Shown: positions 45,601-55,509 of the stretch, piece after piece
Layout of the letters: the number at the start of each line of letters is the position of its first letter
How positions within the stretch are numbered: position 1 is the first letter of the stretch
Origin: Prorocentrum cordatum
Lineage: Eukaryota; Sar; Dinophyceae; Prorocentrales; Prorocentraceae
Reading direction: 5' to 3'
Assembly: GCA_963575745.1 (NCBI GenBank)
Contig: CAUYUJ010018059.1
Coordinates: 312,501-376,500 of the forward strand
DNA: 64,000 nt
Made by a program: the position numbers and the translations under genes
Notes under the pieces: generated by a model
Databases searched by the model: none
What the model was told of the DNA's origin: nothing
The model's input: only the letters and a program-made list of their open reading frames with translations

Positions 45601-48600
45601 AGACGAATGATGGGAAATGAGGGGGTTGGGACAACGATGAAAACGGATTCGGATCCACAAAAAGGGCCCGCGTTGGAGCACAAGCACGAGTCTGACTGGC
45701 CGGAGCAACACGCCGATCCTAAACGAGGCCCGCGCTGCAGCGGATTCTGAAACATCGAAAGCACTTGGGGTGTTCTGGGGGGAAGACAAAGAAAAACCAC
45801 GTGTGGCTAATCCTGTGCGTAAGGAACAGTACGCGGAGAGAGCGGGTCATCTTCCGGACAGGGTCGGGGGAGAGGGGATAGTAGTATCCGTAATGTGCAA
45901 CTCTGGGGGTGGGGGGTGGGAAGGAAAAGGAGGAGGAGGAGGAGGACGAGGACCAGAGGCGGGAGCGGCAGAAGCGGGCCGTGGGCCACCCTGGCCAGGC
46001 ACGGTCGGCATGAAGAAGCTCAACTGGATGGCGCGGTGCGCGCCCGCGCTGGGGGGGGAGGAGGCGGACGAGGGAGACGGCGACGAGGCGCGGGGTCGAG
46101 GAGGGGGTGAGCAGAACTTCGAAAGTTCTTCGATTCTTCATTTCTAATTCTTCGAAAGTTCTTCGATTATGACATTTCTAATTTTTCTATCCTGGACCTC
46201 TTCCTGGCCACTAGGGGTCCAGGAACAGTTAGAAACGAGCACAATTAGAAATGAGCACGATCAGAAATGAACGACGTGTACCTTAACAACAATCGTCGCA
46301 TCGCCTTAACGCGGGTGCCGGCCACCTCGAAAGATTGGTCAAGGGACATCTCGGAGAGACGAGGTATATGCGTGGCGCCAGAAGGGCTCAGTACGGAAGG
46401 GGCTGGTTCCTCCAGTGACACCGCGAAGCAAGCCAGACGCCTCCGCGCTTGCTGCCGCCGAGCAGCGGGGCGCGGGCAAGGAAAGGTTGCCCGAGCGTTG
46501 TGTGCGGGAAGTGCGGAAGGGTCGGGGAGCCTCGCCGGGGCCGCAGCTGAAGAGCTCCGCCAGGAGGCACGGCGGAAGGCATTGCAGCTCTCTTTCGCTT
46601 GCAGATTCACCGCGTGCATGCTGGTCCTATGCCTGGCGTGGCAATTTCTGGCTGCAGCCGGATGAACCATTCCCACGAACCCCACGCAGAAAAAAAGGTG
46701 CTTCCCAAACTTCAAGGTGAGGTGTTACACTAATCGTCCAGAAGGGGATAACTCAATTTGTTGTTTTCGCGGTGGCTAACATGTTTTCGTAGTGTTGTAC
46801 CGCGACAGCCGTTCAGCTTTCAACTGAAAGTATGGTTGCACAGCTTTGTTCCCTCTCCCGAAGTTGCGCCGTCGCTGTGAATCCGCACTGCCGCGCGCCC
46901 GGTGCTCTTTCCCCACGATTTCTTTCACGTGATCCGCACATCCTGTTTGTGTCCTTTCCGTTCGTCACCCGCTTCTTATTTCCTGTGCCCGACCTGCGTC
47001 TGTGACCCGCTTGTGGGCCTGCACTCTGAGCCCGCTGCGCACCCGCGTCTTGTTTTCCCCCCTCCGCGCGCCGTGTTCGCTTGGGCGTTATCGTGTTCTC
47101 CTGCGTGCGTGTCTGAACATGCTCGCGTTTCTGCAGTTTGCTGTGTCTCGTGAGGGGCAGTCTGTTTCTGCATTCGGTGAACAGGTTCCGTGGATATCTT
47201 GGAATCCGAAGCCATGTGCTTGTTAGGTATTCCAGCATCACACTGGCTGTTGTATGGTTGTGCCACGAAGCCGCCGATGTGCACACATGCACGATATTGC
47301 CGCTGTTCTCGCACGGATGTGGCGCTTGTCCCTGCTTTCTTATAGTGGTTACGTGCACCGAGAAGATATGTTTCTTTCTCGCACGCCTTCGATCACTGCG
47401 AATTTCGCATGGGATATGACAGAAACGATGCCATCCGTAACGGCGCCCTAGTCACGTCAGTCCCGATCAGTCGCGCCAGAGAGATCCATCGTCCCCAGAA
47501 CATTCGGGCGTTCCTCGCGTTCTCCCCCCGTTTCTCTTGCTGTTGCTCTTCCGCCCCCCCTCGTCCGCTTCCCCCACCTGCCTTCAGCTCAGCAACAAGG
47601 GGTGCAAGGCGACGGGAAGCATCGACAGGAGTAAAATGGAGAATCTGTTTCTTTGGGGGTGGGAGCAGGAGCAGAAGAAGGGACAGGACGAGGAGCAGGG
47701 GGAGGCGGCGGGAGCGGCGCAGGAGGAGGACGGCGCAGCCAGTCTTGCTGCCCTGGGCCCCTGGGCCTTTGAACCCCAAGAGGCCAGGTGCGGCCGCGTT
47801 TTATTGGCGCTTCCCCCCCCCCCATCCGCGTCTTCCGTCCCTGTCGCCCCCTCCCCTCCCGTTCCCTCCCCTGCGCAGGCCCCTCTCTTGCCCATCCCCC
47901 CCCTTTGGCCACCCCCCGGGCCACGGCTGGATGACCTATTCCCAAACGGAAAACCCGCAGCAGCAGGAGCCGGCGGCCAGTGAAATAGCCGCCCGGAGGG
48001 GGGGACAGATTCGATGGTTTCCGCGGCGGCAGACATGCGTCCGGTGCGTTGTGCCGCTGCGGCCGCTCGGCTTCCAACCGGCAATGTAGTTCCGCAGTTC
48101 TGTTCCCAAACATCTCGCGAAGTTGCGCCGTCGCCTGCGATCCGCATTGCCGCGTGCCCGTTGCGCTTTTGTATCCCACGCCTCCTTCCTCCATTTCCCC
48201 GCCCCCTTCTGTTGCCCCCTTCCGTTCCTGGCCCCCGCCTTGCTTTTCGCGCGCCCGACCGGCATCTGCTGGGCCCGCGCGCCGCACCCGCAGCGCGCCC
48301 GCGTGTTCACTTCGCCCCGCTCCGAGCTGGCCGCGTTCCGTCTTCGCTGGAGTTCCCCTGCCTCTAGCCATCATGTCGCGTTGGGTCCTGGATTTGAGTC
48401 CGCGGCGCCCCGCGTTCACGCTTCCCCCCCTCTCTCCTTCTCCCCCCTTTCTATCCCTGCCCCTGCCTCTCCGCATGCTCTCATCGCCGCCGCCATCCTT
48501 CCCATCGTGGTCGTCGCCATCACCATCAGCTTGATTGCCGCCGCCATTCTCGCCATCGCCGCCACCATCGGCCACGCTTCGGCGCGTCCCTCGCACGTTC

Positions 48601-51600
48601 CGCGGCCCCGCAGAGGGCTCCGCCTGAGGCCCACCGCGTGTTCATTGTGGCGTATTCTCCATACGCTATGTGGCCCCAGCCATCCTGTGGCCCCAGCCTT
48701 GTTTTTAAGAAGTGGCAGCGCCCCGCGTTCCCCGTCACTACTCTTCCCCCTCCCCCCTCGCCCCGCTCCCCATCCTTGCCTCTGCCCTCCGCGCGACCAT
48801 TCCGGCGCACCCCTTCGTGCGCTTCGTGGCCCCATGGGGAGTTCCACCCAGGGCCCCAGCGGCAGTGTTCGCATGCATGCTCCAGCCCAGTACCTCCCAC
48901 GTGCCGTGGCCTCCTCGGGAGGTCCACCCGAGGCCACAGCGGCAGAAGGCACGCGCGTCTCCCCCGCCTATTGCTTCTTGAACGACCTCCAGCCTTCTGC
49001 GAAGTTTCTTAGGAGCCTTGCCACCCTTTGGGAAGGCTTGCCTCTGTCACTTCCCCCTCTCGGCGCGCCGCCGAAGATGGCATCGAGGTGAGCCAGCAGC
49101 GCACTTTGCGAGTAAAGCTGAAGCTCTGGGAGGCGAGGGGACAGGCTTCGGCATCGGCGCATCGAGTGGTAAGGAGATGGGTAGTGGAACCCATTTTGCG
49201 CCGATGCGATTTGTGGCTTGCAGCACTGGCGTTGCAAGCAGGTGTTTTGACGTTCGCCCTGCGCATGCGTTTGGTCACCAGCTGATTGACGTGTTCTGTG
49301 CGGCGGTGTCAGCGGCAGCGCGTAATGTCTAAAGCAGCACAAAGGAGACAGCATACTGTTTGAAGCAACGCTCAACCATCTTCGAGTGGCACCAGGCTTG
49401 TGATATGTTCCGACGGGCTATTACAGATTTTCATAACCAAAGCAGGTCATAGTGTTCATGCGCGGGCAAAGTACCGCCATGCTGTTTGATACTAGGGTCC
49501 GAGAATGCGCCGTGCGTGGCCTGATTTATCTGTTGTACCTATGCAGGAGGTTTGTTTTTCACCACAGACTGCGACGACGTGCCAGTCACGCGGATGGCGT
49601 CGTCCATGATGCTCTGATTCGGTTCCCGGTGCCTCGAGGAACGAGTCTGAAACAGGGGTCGTTCTCATTGATTTCATGGCTCTTCCCTCTTGCCCTCAAG
49701 GGGGGTCCAACGAAGGAGCGCTGCGTCTGCAGCGGCCGCCCCGGCCCGAGGGCCGACCACGAGCACGTCCCGAACTACAAGGTGCTGCAGGCCGCCTTCG
49801 ACAAGAACGGCATCGAGAAGCACATCGAGGTGGAGAAGCTGACGCGCGGCAAGTACCAGGACGGCCCGAAGGGGCGCGAGCGGCGCGGGGGCGGCACGGC
49901 TCTCCTGCCCCGCCCCCGTCGATCCTTCTCCTGCCTCCGCTGCCTCCCCCCTCCCTCACCCCCACGGGGTTGATACACCCTGCGAAATGCTCAAGAAATC
50001 ATGGGTTAAGAAATTCATAGTCTCAGAATTGGAATAAAAACCCAAAGTTTCTATTAATTTTTAGGATTTACATTGAAACAGTAAGAAGACTCGAGACTCT
50101 GGCCGAAAACTTCAGTTTTCTTAAGCATCGCCTAAGGTGTACAGTCGGCCAGGAGTAGTAGGTCGACCCTGCCAGCTCAAGGGTACCCTTGTGTTCTGTG
50201 CCTCGCGACACGTGCCTGCTAACACTCCTATGGCGACGTGGCCCTCGGAGGGGTCTTGTGTCCTCTCGAGAGTCCTGTCCAATCAAGGCCGACTGTAGGA
50301 TCGGACTGCACAACTCAACCGGCATAGTAAGGATGAGCGACTCTCCAAGGTCACCCTTGCATCCTTCCCCTTCGGCCCATCCTGGGCCGCTTTCGCTGGT
50401 CGCGCCCCGCCCGCAAAGGGTCGACATGGCCTTCCGAGGCCCTTGCATCCTTACCGCGCATCCTTCCTGTACGGGCCGACTGTAGGATCGGACTGCACGG
50501 ATCTGGCGACGGACACGCAACACGCTGTGCACATGCTTGCCGGCACGCGGCCCCCCCTCGTCGAGGACGCAGCTCCCCCCAGTCCGGTGCCCTCGCTGCG
50601 CGCCGGCGACGTGCGGTGCATTCTTTGGTGGCCAAGGGAAGGGGAGCGGGAGGAACGAGGTGGCCTCCTCCCTCCTCCTCCTCCTCCTCCTCCTCCTCCT
50701 TCTCCTCCCTCCTCCTCCCTCCTCCTCATCCTCCTCCTCCTCCGCCTCCGCCTCCTCCTCCTCCTCCTCCTCCTCTCCTCTTCTCCTCCTCTCCTCCTCT
50801 CTCCTCCTCCTCCGCCTTCTCCTCCTCCTCCTCCTCTTCTCCTCCTCCTCCTCCTCCTCCGCCTTCTCCTCCTCCTCCTCCTCCTCCTCCTCCTCATCCT
50901 CCTCCTCCTCCTCCTCCTCCTCCTCCTCCTCCTCCTCCTCCCCCTCTCTGGTGGTCGAGTGATGGGCAGCAAGGGCAGAGCGAGGGCATCTCTTGACCCG
51001 TCGTGGGGACCAGCAGGGCCAGCCTGTCCTGGCCGTCTGTGATCTTGGCCGTCTCGGGGGCAATCGTGGGCCCTCTTGTGGGCCATCTTGGACAGTTTGC
51101 GCGCGATCTTGTGGCACTCTCGAGGGCCTCGTGCGCTGTCGTCGGGCCATCTTCAAGACCTTCCTGAACCATCTGAGGTTAATAAAAGGCTCTTTCGACA
51201 TCCGATGTGTTGCGGACGTATCGTGCGAGAGCCCCAGTGTTGGAACACACACAGAGTAGCATTCGCGAGCTCACTCAACATTTCCATGCTCCGACCATGT
51301 CTACAGCGCGATTTTCACGTGCAAAAAATGACGATCGTAAGCCATATCTTCCAGCATCTCCGTGATATGAGGATGTCTCAGGCGAAACGCCTGGGCCCTC
51401 TTGGGGCCTCATCGGGCTTCTTGGGGGCCTCTTGGAGGCCTGCCGGCGGTCTCGGGGGTCATCTTGGGGGGGAAGGGCTCGACATGTCACTTCGTTCCCT
51501 CTCTCGGGCCCCTCTTGGGCTGCTTTAAAGGGCCTCTCGGGCCGTCTTGGCGCCCTCTTGGGCCGTCTTGGGACCCTCTTGTGGGCCTCGTGGGGCCGTC

Positions 51601-52476
51601 TTGGGGCGATCTTGGAGGTCCTCTTGGTTGGAGCGTCGGAAGCCCGAAAAGGTGAACATGCGGCATACTCATAAACCCGAAGAGCCAAGGGAAAGAGTTC
51701 ACGATTCTCTACAGCAGAAACAGATGTCTGGGACGAGCGCAAGCTGACACCGACCGTGGTGTTCAAAGTTCTTTGCTCCAAATTACTGTGGCGAGGCATC
51801 AAGGACAAGTGCGGTTCCAGACTCGTCTCAGGACGGTTCGACAATTTTTGGTCCTCGGTGAACGTCTTTCGACCGTCTCCCGCGGCATTTCTGGTCAAGA
51901 TGCGGGCACCCGGACACCACGACTACATGTCTGTGGGCTTGGCAGGAATGCCAACCGGGTTTCCAGAGGACTTTGTGTCTTTGCGGCCCTCTTGGATGGA
52001 TGGCAGGGCGGCAGAGGCATTCAGACGTGCGATCATGCACCGTTACACATTCTCCCCATTCCCTGCCAGGATAAGGGGGATGAGGGGGAGTTGGGCATGA
52101 GCACGGGTGTGTGCGCTATCCCCTCTGAGTGCGCAGCGTGTATCGCAAGTCTTCAGAGGGTTGCCCTCCGGCTACTCCCACGTCGAGTGGGCGTGGGTGC
52201 GAGTTACAGGATGTCTCAAGATGTTTTGAAGTTGGTCGAACGACCAGAAAGGTTCGTACATCGAAGCAAGTATAGTCGCCCGCAAGTATAGTCGCCCGCA
52301 AGTATGTCGTTGTATGTAGTACACACCTTGGGGGACAGATGGTGAGAAACACACACGTAGCCGTTGACCTCCGCCATCATTGTCCACGCGAGGACAACTT
52401 GGAGTTTCTGCAGTGGATGAAGGCGTTCTGGGAGCGCGAGGGCGGCATCGGGAGGGTGGACTATGACCCGGCTCAG
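36605..52476 (+). CDS. EB1-family microtubule plus-end protein (calponin-homology domain), split gene, six exons found
   Basis: EB1 proteins bind growing microtubule ends through an N-terminal calponin-homology domain. Six exons (36605-36660, 41287-41338, 42555-42612, 45999-46035, 49751-49859, 52393-52476) join in phase into about 130 residues that follow the family from the N-terminus: TELLQWANDLLQVSLTK, VEQCANGCIYCQVVDS, YPGTVGMKKLNWMA, HVPNYKVLQAAF, KLTRGKYQDNLEFLQW, then VDYDPAQ. The 14-residue spacing between the PG motif and HEH equals that of human EB1, which supports the 37-nt exon. Introns are 4626, 1216, 3386, 3715 and 2533 bp. Donors are GC, GC, GT, GT and GA; every acceptor is AG|G. 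The linker and the C-terminal EB homology domain were not found with certainty. The host-gene call rests on motif recognition without a search, but the agreement over five junctions is strong. Confidence 0.85.
36880..37640. repeat. Duplicated repeat block, copy 1 (inside intron 1)
   Basis: It contains about 70 bp units (AGCGCCGCGCACACTCGT, then GGACGGAGGGCGGCTCC) interrupted at 36955-37115 by inverted copies of CACAGTGTGTGTTTTTCCCCAC. A (GGA)n array at 37268-37350 follows, and then CGTTGATCCGCGGTGTTGCA/ATCCCAGGATTGGCGTCCTGG units. The same series recurs at 39030-39760. Confidence 0.8.
37981..38899 (-). pseudogene. Retroelement-associated protein fragment, CETWSVAR family, frameshifted
   Basis: A 222-residue frame (38037-38705) reads FRALQTRFLTKLHALSLDAV, then WAQSVHLWLDSLRSGRVAGV, CETWSVAR, LWGLGHVT, GNRLLRTALLFL, LEYPAQGK, PSIWFL and HQCRFGA. 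I recall this pattern as a recurrent dinoflagellate protein family found with reverse transcriptases, although no accession can be given. Its RCETWS segment resembles the PC-containing motif IV of cytosine-5 DNA methyltransferases, an inference from one motif. The true C-terminus (SDITWETAAAKAYP) continues in another frame that ends at 37981, and the N-terminal part (about 38700-38899) is in a third frame. It is therefore a broken copy. It lies antisense inside intron 1 of the EB1-family gene. Confidence 0.6.
39030..39760. repeat. Duplicated repeat block, copy 2 (inside intron 1)
   Basis: Four or five tandem units of about 70-80 bp (GGATGGAGGGCGGGCCG, then TCTCGCT, then GCGCCGCGCACATTCGT) are broken at 39118-39250 by inverted copies of CACACTGTGGGGAAAAA. 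GTTGACTCGCGGTGTTG/CTCCCAGGAATGG units follow. The order of parts is the same as in 36880-37640, and the two blocks flank the 38 kb pseudogene. Confidence 0.8.
39845..39990. repeat. Degenerate CTC/TCC triplet tract
   Basis: Pyrimidine triplets with interruptions. It corresponds in position to the CTC tract at about 37780-37835 after repeat block 1. Confidence 0.8.
40374..40544. mobile_element. MITE family A, copy 3
   Basis: It is 171 bp. The left end TCGGGGGTGGACAGA and the right end (read on the other strand) TCGGGGATGGACAGA form a terminal inverted repeat of about 21 bp. A perfect 5 bp direct repeat, AGGTA, flanks it (40369-40373 and 40545-40549). It lies in intron 1 of the EB1-family gene. 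Confidence 0.93.
40858..41240. repeat. (GGA)n array before EB1 exon 2
   Basis: About 380 bp of purine triplets with TAG, AAG and GCG variants, ending about 45 bp before exon 2. The open frames through it are artefacts. Confidence 0.96.
41287..41338 (+). CDS. EB1-family gene, exon 2
   Basis: It encodes one base of the shared Arg codon and then TELLQWANDLLQVSLTK (17 residues), helix 1 of the calponin-homology domain. The acceptor is GGGGAG|G and the donor AAG|GCGCGG. AAGG occurs at both ends of intron 2. Confidence 0.85.
42125..42295. repeat. Degenerate GGATTCC minisatellite
   Basis: More than ten imperfect copies of CTAGGATTCC/TCGGATTCC at 10-16 bp spacing, inside intron 2. Confidence 0.8.
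42555..42612 (+). CDS. EB1-family gene, exon 3
   Basis: It encodes VEQCANGCIYCQVVDSCYP plus one base of a Gly codon. This corresponds to the KIEQ...YCQ.MD..FPG segment of EB1. The acceptor is GGGAAG|G and the donor CAG|GTCACG, a GT donor. CCAGG is repeated at both ends of intron 3. Confidence 0.85.
43036..43170. repeat. Dispersed repeat family G, copy 2
   Basis: GTTCGCGGCGTGCCGACGCG, CTTCAACGCCGCCAG and GATTGTTCAAGATTGA align with 7043-7180. It lies inside intron 3. Confidence 0.65.
43821..43920. repeat. (TC)n microsatellite
   Basis: CT dinucleotide runs with short interruptions, inside intron 3. Confidence 0.9.
44490..44795. repeat. Three-copy degenerate tandem repeat of about 100 bp
   Basis: Each unit contains GACGA(C/T), TGGG/GGT(C/T)TGAA, a GGGAGG run and GGGGGAGA.GGGGAGAG.GAGG. 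Units lie at about 44490-44597, 44598-44694 and 44695-44795, inside intron 3. Confidence 0.75.
45478..45591. repeat. 57 bp tandem duplication
   Basis: AGGATGAGGACGAG, CAGCAGGAA, TGGAGTGAAAGGAGCGGGAG occur twice, at 45478 and 45535. Confidence 0.93.
45999..46035 (+). CDS. EB1-family gene, exon 4 (37-nt micro-exon)
   Basis: It completes a Gly codon, then encodes TVGMKKLNWMA and two bases of an Arg codon. This supplies the KKVKF-like segment of EB1 between the PG and HEH motifs. The acceptor is GGCCAG|G and the donor CG|GTGCGC. Phases with exons 3 and 5 fit, and the residue count between the flanking motifs (14) equals that in human EB1. Confidence 0.8.
46120..46290. repeat. AT-rich foldback repeat family I, copy 1
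   Basis: ATTTCTAATT motifs on the left and AATTAGAAATGAGCACGA on the right are inverted. Inside is a TCCTGGACC/GGTCCAGGA hairpin around CTTCCTGGCCAC. The copy at 55510-55680 shares CTCTTCCTGGCCAC, TTAGAAACGAGCA and GACGACGTGTAC. It lies just downstream of exon 4. Confidence 0.8.
46291..49750. other. Intron 4 of the EB1-family gene, remainder
   Basis: No second gene was recognised. A diverged repeat of about 230 bp (CGAAGTTGCGCCGTCGC, then GATCCGCATTGCCGCG) occurs at about 46855-47060 and 48110-48330. Homopolymer C and GGA tracts lie at 47560-47900. Confidence 0.5.
49751..49859 (+). CDS. EB1-family gene, exon 5
   Basis: It completes the Arg codon, then encodes ADHEHVPNYKVLQAAFDKN and continues to KLTRGKYQ (36 residues). 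Third positions are almost all G or C. The acceptor is CCCGAG|G and the donor CAG|GACGGC, a GA donor. AGGAC is repeated at both ends of intron 5. An alternative acceptor at 49732 would add six residues but breaks the AG|G rule and the spacing to EB1. Confidence 0.88.
50142..50295. mobile_element. MITE family D, copy 2
   Basis: It is 154 bp, starts CAGTCGGCC and ends GGCCGACTG (perfect 9 bp terminal inverted repeat), with TA on both sides. The length is identical to the copy at 61014-61167. It lies in intron 5. Confidence 0.9.
50327..50469. mobile_element. MITE family E, copy 2
   Basis: The left end GTAAGGATGAGCG and the right end (other strand) CAGGAAGGATGCGCG form an imperfect inverted repeat, with TA on both sides. 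The right flank GGCCGACTGTAGGATCGG repeats the right end of family D at 50288, as if one element inserted into or duplicated with the other. Confidence 0.75.
50665..50943. repeat. (CTC)n array
   Basis: About 280 bp of CTC triplets with GCC, TTC and TCT variants, inside intron 5. Confidence 0.97.
51030..51620. repeat. GGGCCTCTTGG-type cryptic repeats, second locus
   Basis: Loose repeats of TCTTGGGGC/CCTCTTGGGCC resemble 18250-18850 and 53930-54390. One isolated GAGGATGTCTCAGGCGAAACGC at 51367 matches the unit of the 54.4-55.2 kb satellite, linking the two repeat types. Confidence 0.65.
52393..52476 (+). CDS. EB1-family gene, exon 6
   Basis: It encodes DNLEFLQWMKAFWEREGG and then GRVDYDPAQ (28 residues). 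This matches the DNFEF.QW.K.F and YDP segments that close the calponin-homology domain. The acceptor is CGCGAG|G and the probable donor CAG|GCGTGC. The frame stays open past the donor for a short way but loses EB1 similarity. Confidence 0.87.
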
Positions 52477-53929
52477 GCGTGCAGCCTTCCCTGCAGTTCC
52501 ATGCGATTGCAGCCTGGAGCCGAAACAGCGCACGATCGCAATTTATGGGGTGTTGAGTGTGTGGGGGGCAGTCTGTGTGGTGCAACCTCTGTGTGGGGTA
52601 GGGTGGTGAGCGGGGGGGGGGGGAGGACGGGGCAGCAATCTGCATGTGGCAATGGAATGCAAACCGTACGGGGAAACTTGTATGGTGCAATCTATGGGAT
52701 GCACTCTGTGTGGGGTGCGATCTCTGTGGTGCAAGTCACCCACCGCCCGACATCCGCGCGTGACCCCCACCCATGCTCGTGCAAACATGCCACCAACCCA
52801 CCCGGGACCCGTTGACAACCCTAATTGGACCATGGTCTCAGCGAGCGCACGGGCGTGTGGAGCCCAATCGCGCAGACGTCCTGCAGGACGCGACGTGGCG
52901 ATGCCGAGCTGGCGACGGCGGTGGCAGAGGCGACAACGACGACGATGATGATGATGTTCACGACGACGGTGGGGACGATGTTGACGACGATAAAAGTGAT
53001 GGTAATGAAGCTGGTGGTGGTGAAATTGACGGTGGCAACGATAACACTGGCGATGACGACAATGGTTTGGGGATGAGCATGAGGAAGCGCACGCGCGCAT
53101 CATTTTGACCAGGGCGACGACAGTCGACAATGATGACGGCTGCGGTGATGATGTCTACGATGTTGATGCGCACCATGGCGATGACAGTGATGTTGGTGGC
53201 GATCGCGGTAACGAGTATGATGATGAGGATGAAGAAGCACCCGCCCGCAGACAATGTCACCTCATATTCTTGGCACGTGTGTATTGGGTAGCCACGTGGG
53301 TTTCGTGTGTGTGACCAGGTATGTGTTGAAAGCGTGAGGCACGAACGAGTTCTGCAATGATTTTGAGATGTGTGCGTACGGATAGGCGCGCTCGCGCGTA
53401 TGGGCCGCCTGGTGTGGCTTGACACGGCCAGCGGGCTCGCGTCGGTTGCGGAACGTTGTCGGCGTGCGCGCGCATGGGGCCCTCATGGCCTCCTTTGACA
53501 TACGGGCTGAAGCCAGAAGGCTTTCGCGCAGGCGTGTAGCGATTGCGCGCGCGAGGACTCAGGAGACCTCCTCGCGGGCAAAACCGATGGGTCCTGACCG
53601 CTTTCGGCTAGCCATAGTTTGAAATGGTTGGGACACACACGCAGTGGTTCTGAATGACTCTGGCATGCGCGCGCGGCGAGGAGCGCATCTGCCCTGCACT
53701 GATATCTGGTGCAAGGGAGTTTGTTTGTATCAAAGACGCTGACGGCGAATCACCGCCGCCCCCTGCCTTTTAGGATACACGCCGATGTGGCCAAACGCTT
53801 GGGCACAGCTTGGCCACGCTATTGGATCGTGCGTTGGGTCCCCCAGCCATTGTGAAAGCCCCTCGGGAAACACCTGGGGGAGGAAGTGGAGAATGAGGAG
53901 AGGGAGGAACAACGAGGATGAGGAGAAGG

Positions 53930-54384
53930 ATAAATCGACCTCTTGGGAGCTTCTTGGGTCCTTCTTGAGGTCTTCTGGGAGCTTCATGTGGGCCTCTTGG
54001 AGGCCATTTGGGGGCCTCCATGGGCCTCTTGGGGGCCTTTGGGGGCTTCGTTGGGGACTCTTTGGCAGTCTCACGGCGTTCCTGACCCGTTTTACGCTTT
54101 CGGAAGCCGTCGTGGGAGCATCTCTGGGCCGTCTTTTGGCCTTTTTGGGGCGCTTCAGGATCGTCTTGAAGGCCATCTTGGACATTCTCGAGGCCTCTTG
54201 GGGTCGTCTTGGGGCCCTGTGGGGGACGTATTGGGAGCCTTGTCCGCTGTCCTGGGGCCTCTCGGGCCGTCGACCGTCGAAAGGCCGTTTTGAAGCAAAT
54301 GCCCAAATCGTTCAAACATTTATAAATCCATATTTTGTGCATCTTCGGGCCTTCCTGGAGGAACTCTTGGAGGCCAGAGGTTCG
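53930..54384. repeat. GGGCCTCTTGG-type cryptic repeats, third locus
   Basis: Repeated CTTGGGGGCCT/CTTGGGAGC motifs without fixed spacing. They run directly into the 64-65 bp satellite. Confidence 0.65.
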
Positions 54385-55195
54385 AGGATGTCTCAGGCGC
54401 AGCACGCCAGTCCACCTCGCCCGCAGCATCTCGGAGCCCCGAATGGCGAGGATATCTCGAGCGGAACGGGCCAGACCACCCTGCGCTAATCTTCTCAGAG
54501 CTCAGCGTTGCAAGGATGCCTCAGGGGAAACAGACTGGAGCACCTCTCGCGCAGCATCTCGGAGCTCAGGGGTGCGAAGATGTCTCAAGCAGAACGGGCT
54601 GGACCACCTCTCGCGCGGCAGCTCGGAGCCCAGAGTTGCGAGGACGTCTGAAGCGAACCGCGCCAGACCACCCCGAGCGCGGCGCCTCGGAGCGCTGCGT
54701 TGCTAGGATGTTTCGAGCGAACCACGCTCGGCCAGCGCACGCGCGGCAGCTCGGAGCCCAGAGTGGCGAGGATGTCTCGAGCGAAAACGGGCCAGGCCAC
54801 CTTTCGCGCAGCATCTGGAAGCACAGAATCGCAAGGATATATCCTGCGAAACGCGCCGGACCTCTTCGCGAGCGGCACCTCGGAACCCAGAGTTGCGAGT
54901 GTTTCTGAGGCAAAACGCGCCAGACGACCTCGCGCGTGGCAGCTCGGATCACAGAATCGCGAGGATGTCTCAGGCGAAACGAGCCAGACCACCTCTCGCG
55001 CGGCAGCCTGGAGCGTAGAGTTGCGAGGATGTCTCAGGCGAAACGCGCCCGACCACCTCGCGCGAGGCGTCTCGGAGCTTAGAACTGGGAGGATGTCTCA
55101 GGCGCAACGCCCAATCCCGGAAAGCTCAGAAACGAGAGTTGTGAGGATGTCTACGAAGCGGCCCAGACCACCACATGTTCTTGAGGATGTCTCTG
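54385..55195. repeat. Satellite of 64-65 bp, about 13 units
   Basis: The core GAGGATGTCTC(A/G)GGCGAA(A)C recurs at about 54385, 54449, 54514, 54576, 54640, 54704, 54769, 54833, 54896, 54961, 55025 and 55090, with shorter units at 55141 and 55182. Each is followed by GCCAGACCACCTC and CGCGGCAGCTCGGAG. The unit length is not a multiple of three, so the reading frame rotates and no protein is implied. Confidence 0.93.
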
Positions 55196-55509
55196 CTCGC
55201 GCGCCCCTCGATCAGAACCAGGGGTGGACCTATAAGGTGTTTTGGCGATTTCGTGGGCCGTTTTCGTTTCGAATTCGTTTTGCAGCAAAGGCGAATTCAA
55301 GACAAAACGAGGAACAACGAAAACACAGCGAACACGAAAAACACTGTTTAGGTCCAGCCCTGATCAGAACCAAACAGCACCCCGTGCAGCAAGCTGTCTG
55401 GGAAATCGTGACGTCGGGGGTCGGAGTCCCTCTCTCTCTCTCTCCCCTGCCCTCGCTGGCCCGCCTCGCCCCCGTGAGAAGGCCGAGGGCGTGGGAGGAA
55501 CAATTACAC

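Noticed and set aside
46267-46665. 132-residue frame ending in a hydrophobic stretch
   Set aside because: It starts inside repeat family I and lies in EB1 intron 4. The membrane-like end alone is not enough.
49733-49750. Earlier acceptor for EB1 exon 5 at CTGCAG|C
   Set aside because: It would add six residues, break the AG|G rule and spoil the EB1 spacing once the 37-nt exon 4 is included.
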